Origin: Azospirillum sp. B4
GTDB taxonomy: Bacteria > Pseudomonadota > Alphaproteobacteria > Azospirillales > Azospirillaceae
Assembly: GCF_000333275.1 (NCBI RefSeq)
Contig: NZ_BACU01000074.1
Coordinates: 1-54,004 of the forward strand
Length of the DNA: 54,004 nucleotides
Reading direction: 5' to 3'
Every line of letters begins with the position of its first letter. The first letter of the stretch is position 1. Under the pieces are notes generated by a model that had not been told where the DNA came from, searched no databases, and was given only the letters and a program-made list of their open reading frames with translations. Positions 52,497 to 54,004 of this stretch are shown piece after piece. A program made the translations under genes and the position numbers.

Positions 52497-54004
52497 GACG
52501 CCAGGTCCAGGCCCGGCGGGGGCACGGCCAAGCGGTGCTTCTGGATCTTGCCGGCGGCGGTGCGCGGGAAATCATCCACCAGCACGAAATGGCGTGGCAC
52601 CTTGTAACCGGCCAACAGCGCGCGGCAATGACGCGCCAGACCGTCGACCTCCGTGCCCGGTTGAACGCGCACGTGGGCCTGGCCCACCTCCCCCCAGACG
52701 GGATCGGGCACGCTGACCACCGCCACCTCCAGCACGGCCGGATGGCGCAGCAGGGCGTTCTCCACCTCCACCGGGTAGACGTTCTCGCCACCGGAGATGA
52801 ACATCTCTTTCAACCGGCCGGCGGGGTAGTAGTAGCCGTCGGCGTCCTGGCGCACCAGGTCGCCGGTGCGCAGCCAGCCGTCGGGGGAAAAGACGGCGGC
52901 CGTGGCGGCCGGCTGGCGCCAATAGCCGGGCGTCACCGCCGCCCCCTTGACCCAGGCCTCGCCCACCTGCCCGGGGGCCACGTCCCGCCCGTCGCCGTCC
53001 ACCACCCGCACCCGGCACAGGATCTGCGGCTTGCCGATGGAGCCCACGCGGGCGACGGCGCCGGCGGGGTCGTTCAGGAACAGGGTGGGGCCCGTTTCCG
53101 TCATGCCCATGCCGTTGCAGACCAGGGCGCCGCGTTCCACGAAGCGCCGGGCCAGGGCGTCATCCAGCGGCGCCCCGCCGCAGGCCCAGCGCCGCACCGC
53201 CGACAGGTCGGTGTCCCTGAACCGGGGGTGCAAGGCCAGTTGGCGATAGACGGCGGGCACGCCGAAGAAGGTGGTGATGCGACCCTGGGCGATCAGGTCC
53301 AGCACGGCGCCGGCATCGAACGCCGACTGCACCAGCACCTCCCCCCCGGCCATCAGCAGCGGCAGGGTGTGCAGGTTGATGCCCGCAGTGTGGAACAGCG
53401 GCAGATAGTTCAGCGTGCGGTCATTTTCCGACAGATCAACGCCCTGGCGCAGGTTGACGTAGTTCGCCATGGCCATGCCGTAGGTGTACAGCACGGCCTT
53501 GGGCTCCCCGGTGGTGCCGGAGGTGTAGAGCAGGTACCAGATGTCGTCCGCCGGCCAGGTGTCACGCGGCGGCAGCGGCGGCTGGGCCGCCACATTGGCG
53601 TCATGACCATCATCCAGGTCGATGGTGGCGGGGCCAAGGACCGCCAAAGCCTGGGCGGTGCCTCGATCCTCCTCCCCGTGGACCAGCAGCCGGGGCTGGC
53701 AGTCGGCCAGCACGCGGGCCAGTTCCGCCGCCGGCATGCGCCAGTTCAGCGGTACCAGCAGACAGCCGCGCTTGGCGCAAGCGAACAGCAGGACGAAGAA
53801 GTCCGGGCGGTTGCGGCACAGCACGGCCACGCGGTCGCCCGGTTCCACGCCCAGGGTGGCCAGCAGGCTGGCGGTGCGGGCGGCGCGGTCGTCCAGATCG
53901 GCATAGGTCAGCGTCCGGCCGGTGGTGCCGCCGCCGGTCAGGTCCACCAGGGCCGTGCGCGCCGGCGTCAGCCGCGCGCGCTGCGCCGTCAGGTCGAACA
54001 GATC
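52493..54004 (-). CDS. AMP-forming acyl-CoA synthetase (5' end beyond window)
   Basis: At least 503 residues of an ANL-superfamily acyl-CoA ligase. The frame is open to the right edge (residues DLFDLTAQRAR precede the internal GTG at 53947), so the true start lies outside. Motifs: LLYTSGTTGEPKAVLYT (P-loop), YLPLFHTAGIN, GMGMTETGPT, DGWLRTGDLVRQD and the C-terminal catalytic lysine motif in RTAAGKIQKH. It activates a carboxylic acid to its CoA ester through an acyl-adenylate; medium- or aromatic-chain specificity is not readable. Coupled to the MaoC gene. Confidence 0.9.
   Translation of the reverse strand, partial: DLFDLTAQRARLTPARTALVDLTGGGTTGRTLTYADLDDRAARTASLLATLGVEPGDRVAVLCRNRPDFFVLLFACAKRGCLLVPLNWRMPAAELARVLADCQPRLLVHGEEDRGTAQALAVLGPATIDLDDGHDANVAAQPPLPPRDTWPADDIWYLLYTSGTTGEPKAVLYTYGMAMANYVNLRQGVDLSENDRTLNYLPLFHTAGINLHTLPLLMAGGEVLVQSAFDAGAVLDLIAQGRITTFFGVPAVYRQLALHPRFRDTDLSAVRRWACGGAPLDDALARRFVERGALVCNGMGMTETGPTLFLNDPAGAVARVGSIGKPQILCRVRVVDGDGRDVAPGQVGEAWVKGAAVTPGYWRQPAATAAVFSPDGWLRTGDLVRQDADGYYYPAGRLKEMFISGGENVYPVEVENALLRHPAVLEVAVVSVPDPVWGEVGQAHVRVQPGTEVDGLARHCRALLAGYKVPRHFVLVDDFPRTAAGKIQKHRLAVPPPGLDLAS

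Overview
The window is GC-rich, chromosomal-looking DNA with strong G/C third-position bias. Gene content points to an alphaproteobacterium, most likely Rhodospirillales/Azospirillaceae (Azospirillum, Nitrospirillum or Niveispirillum type). The hints are a DctB/DctD pair, GTP-type PEP carboxykinase, a complete liu leucine-degradation operon, AaeXAB-like efflux genes, TPR-glycosyltransferases and a palindromic repeat of a kind I associate with alphaproteobacteria. This assignment is inferred from content, not from a marker gene. I saw no rRNA, tRNA, CRISPR array or intact insertion sequence.

Layout. 1-3 kb: the end of a DctB-like kinase, a DctD-like sigma-54 activator and a BKACE (DUF849) enzyme. 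3-4.4 kb: a compact regulatory module made of a phage-type S24 repressor, a divergent small HTH protein and an 84-residue orphan, with five copies of a TTGCC-N5-GGCAA palindrome. 4.5-8.3 kb: MarR regulator plus FUSC, DUF1656 and HlyD efflux genes. 8.4-12.1 kb: two overlapping paralogous TPR-glycosyltransferases. 12-13.3 kb: a small membrane protein and folD. 13.5-22.8 kb: an L-fucose oxidation locus (FucP, lactonase-type amidohydrolase, SDR, two-part UxaA-type dehydratase, aldose dehydrogenase, IclR) interrupted by GFA, lysozyme-like and phospholipase D genes. 22.9-29.6 kb: purU, two paralogous secreted low-complexity proteins, MaoC, pirin, RraA-like, MFS, and a small protein resembling fucose-binding lectin II. 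29.6-35.1 kb: pckG, then an MHS-family transporter and a binding protein divergent from a LysR gene. 35.1-42.5 kb: liuABCDE with a divergent TetR regulator; liuC carries an apparent one-base frameshift. 42.5-54 kb: a secreted protein, ParDE, a VOC protein, a kinase/nucleotidyltransferase pair, an aldo-keto reductase, a GlxA-type regulator, cytochrome P460, a fused double TetR, a palindromic repeat pair, and a MaoC/acyl-CoA synthetase operon running off the right edge.

The genes fit a soil or plant-associated heterotroph that imports and oxidises fucose, organic acids and branched-chain amino acids and regenerates sugars by gluconeogenesis (pckG). The most interesting items are the five-operator repressor module at 3.2-4.1 kb, with a repressor lacking the S24 catalytic serine; the LecB-like protein with a degraded calcium site near fucose genes; the broken liuC; and the two secreted proteins that share signal peptide and promoter but not mature sequence.
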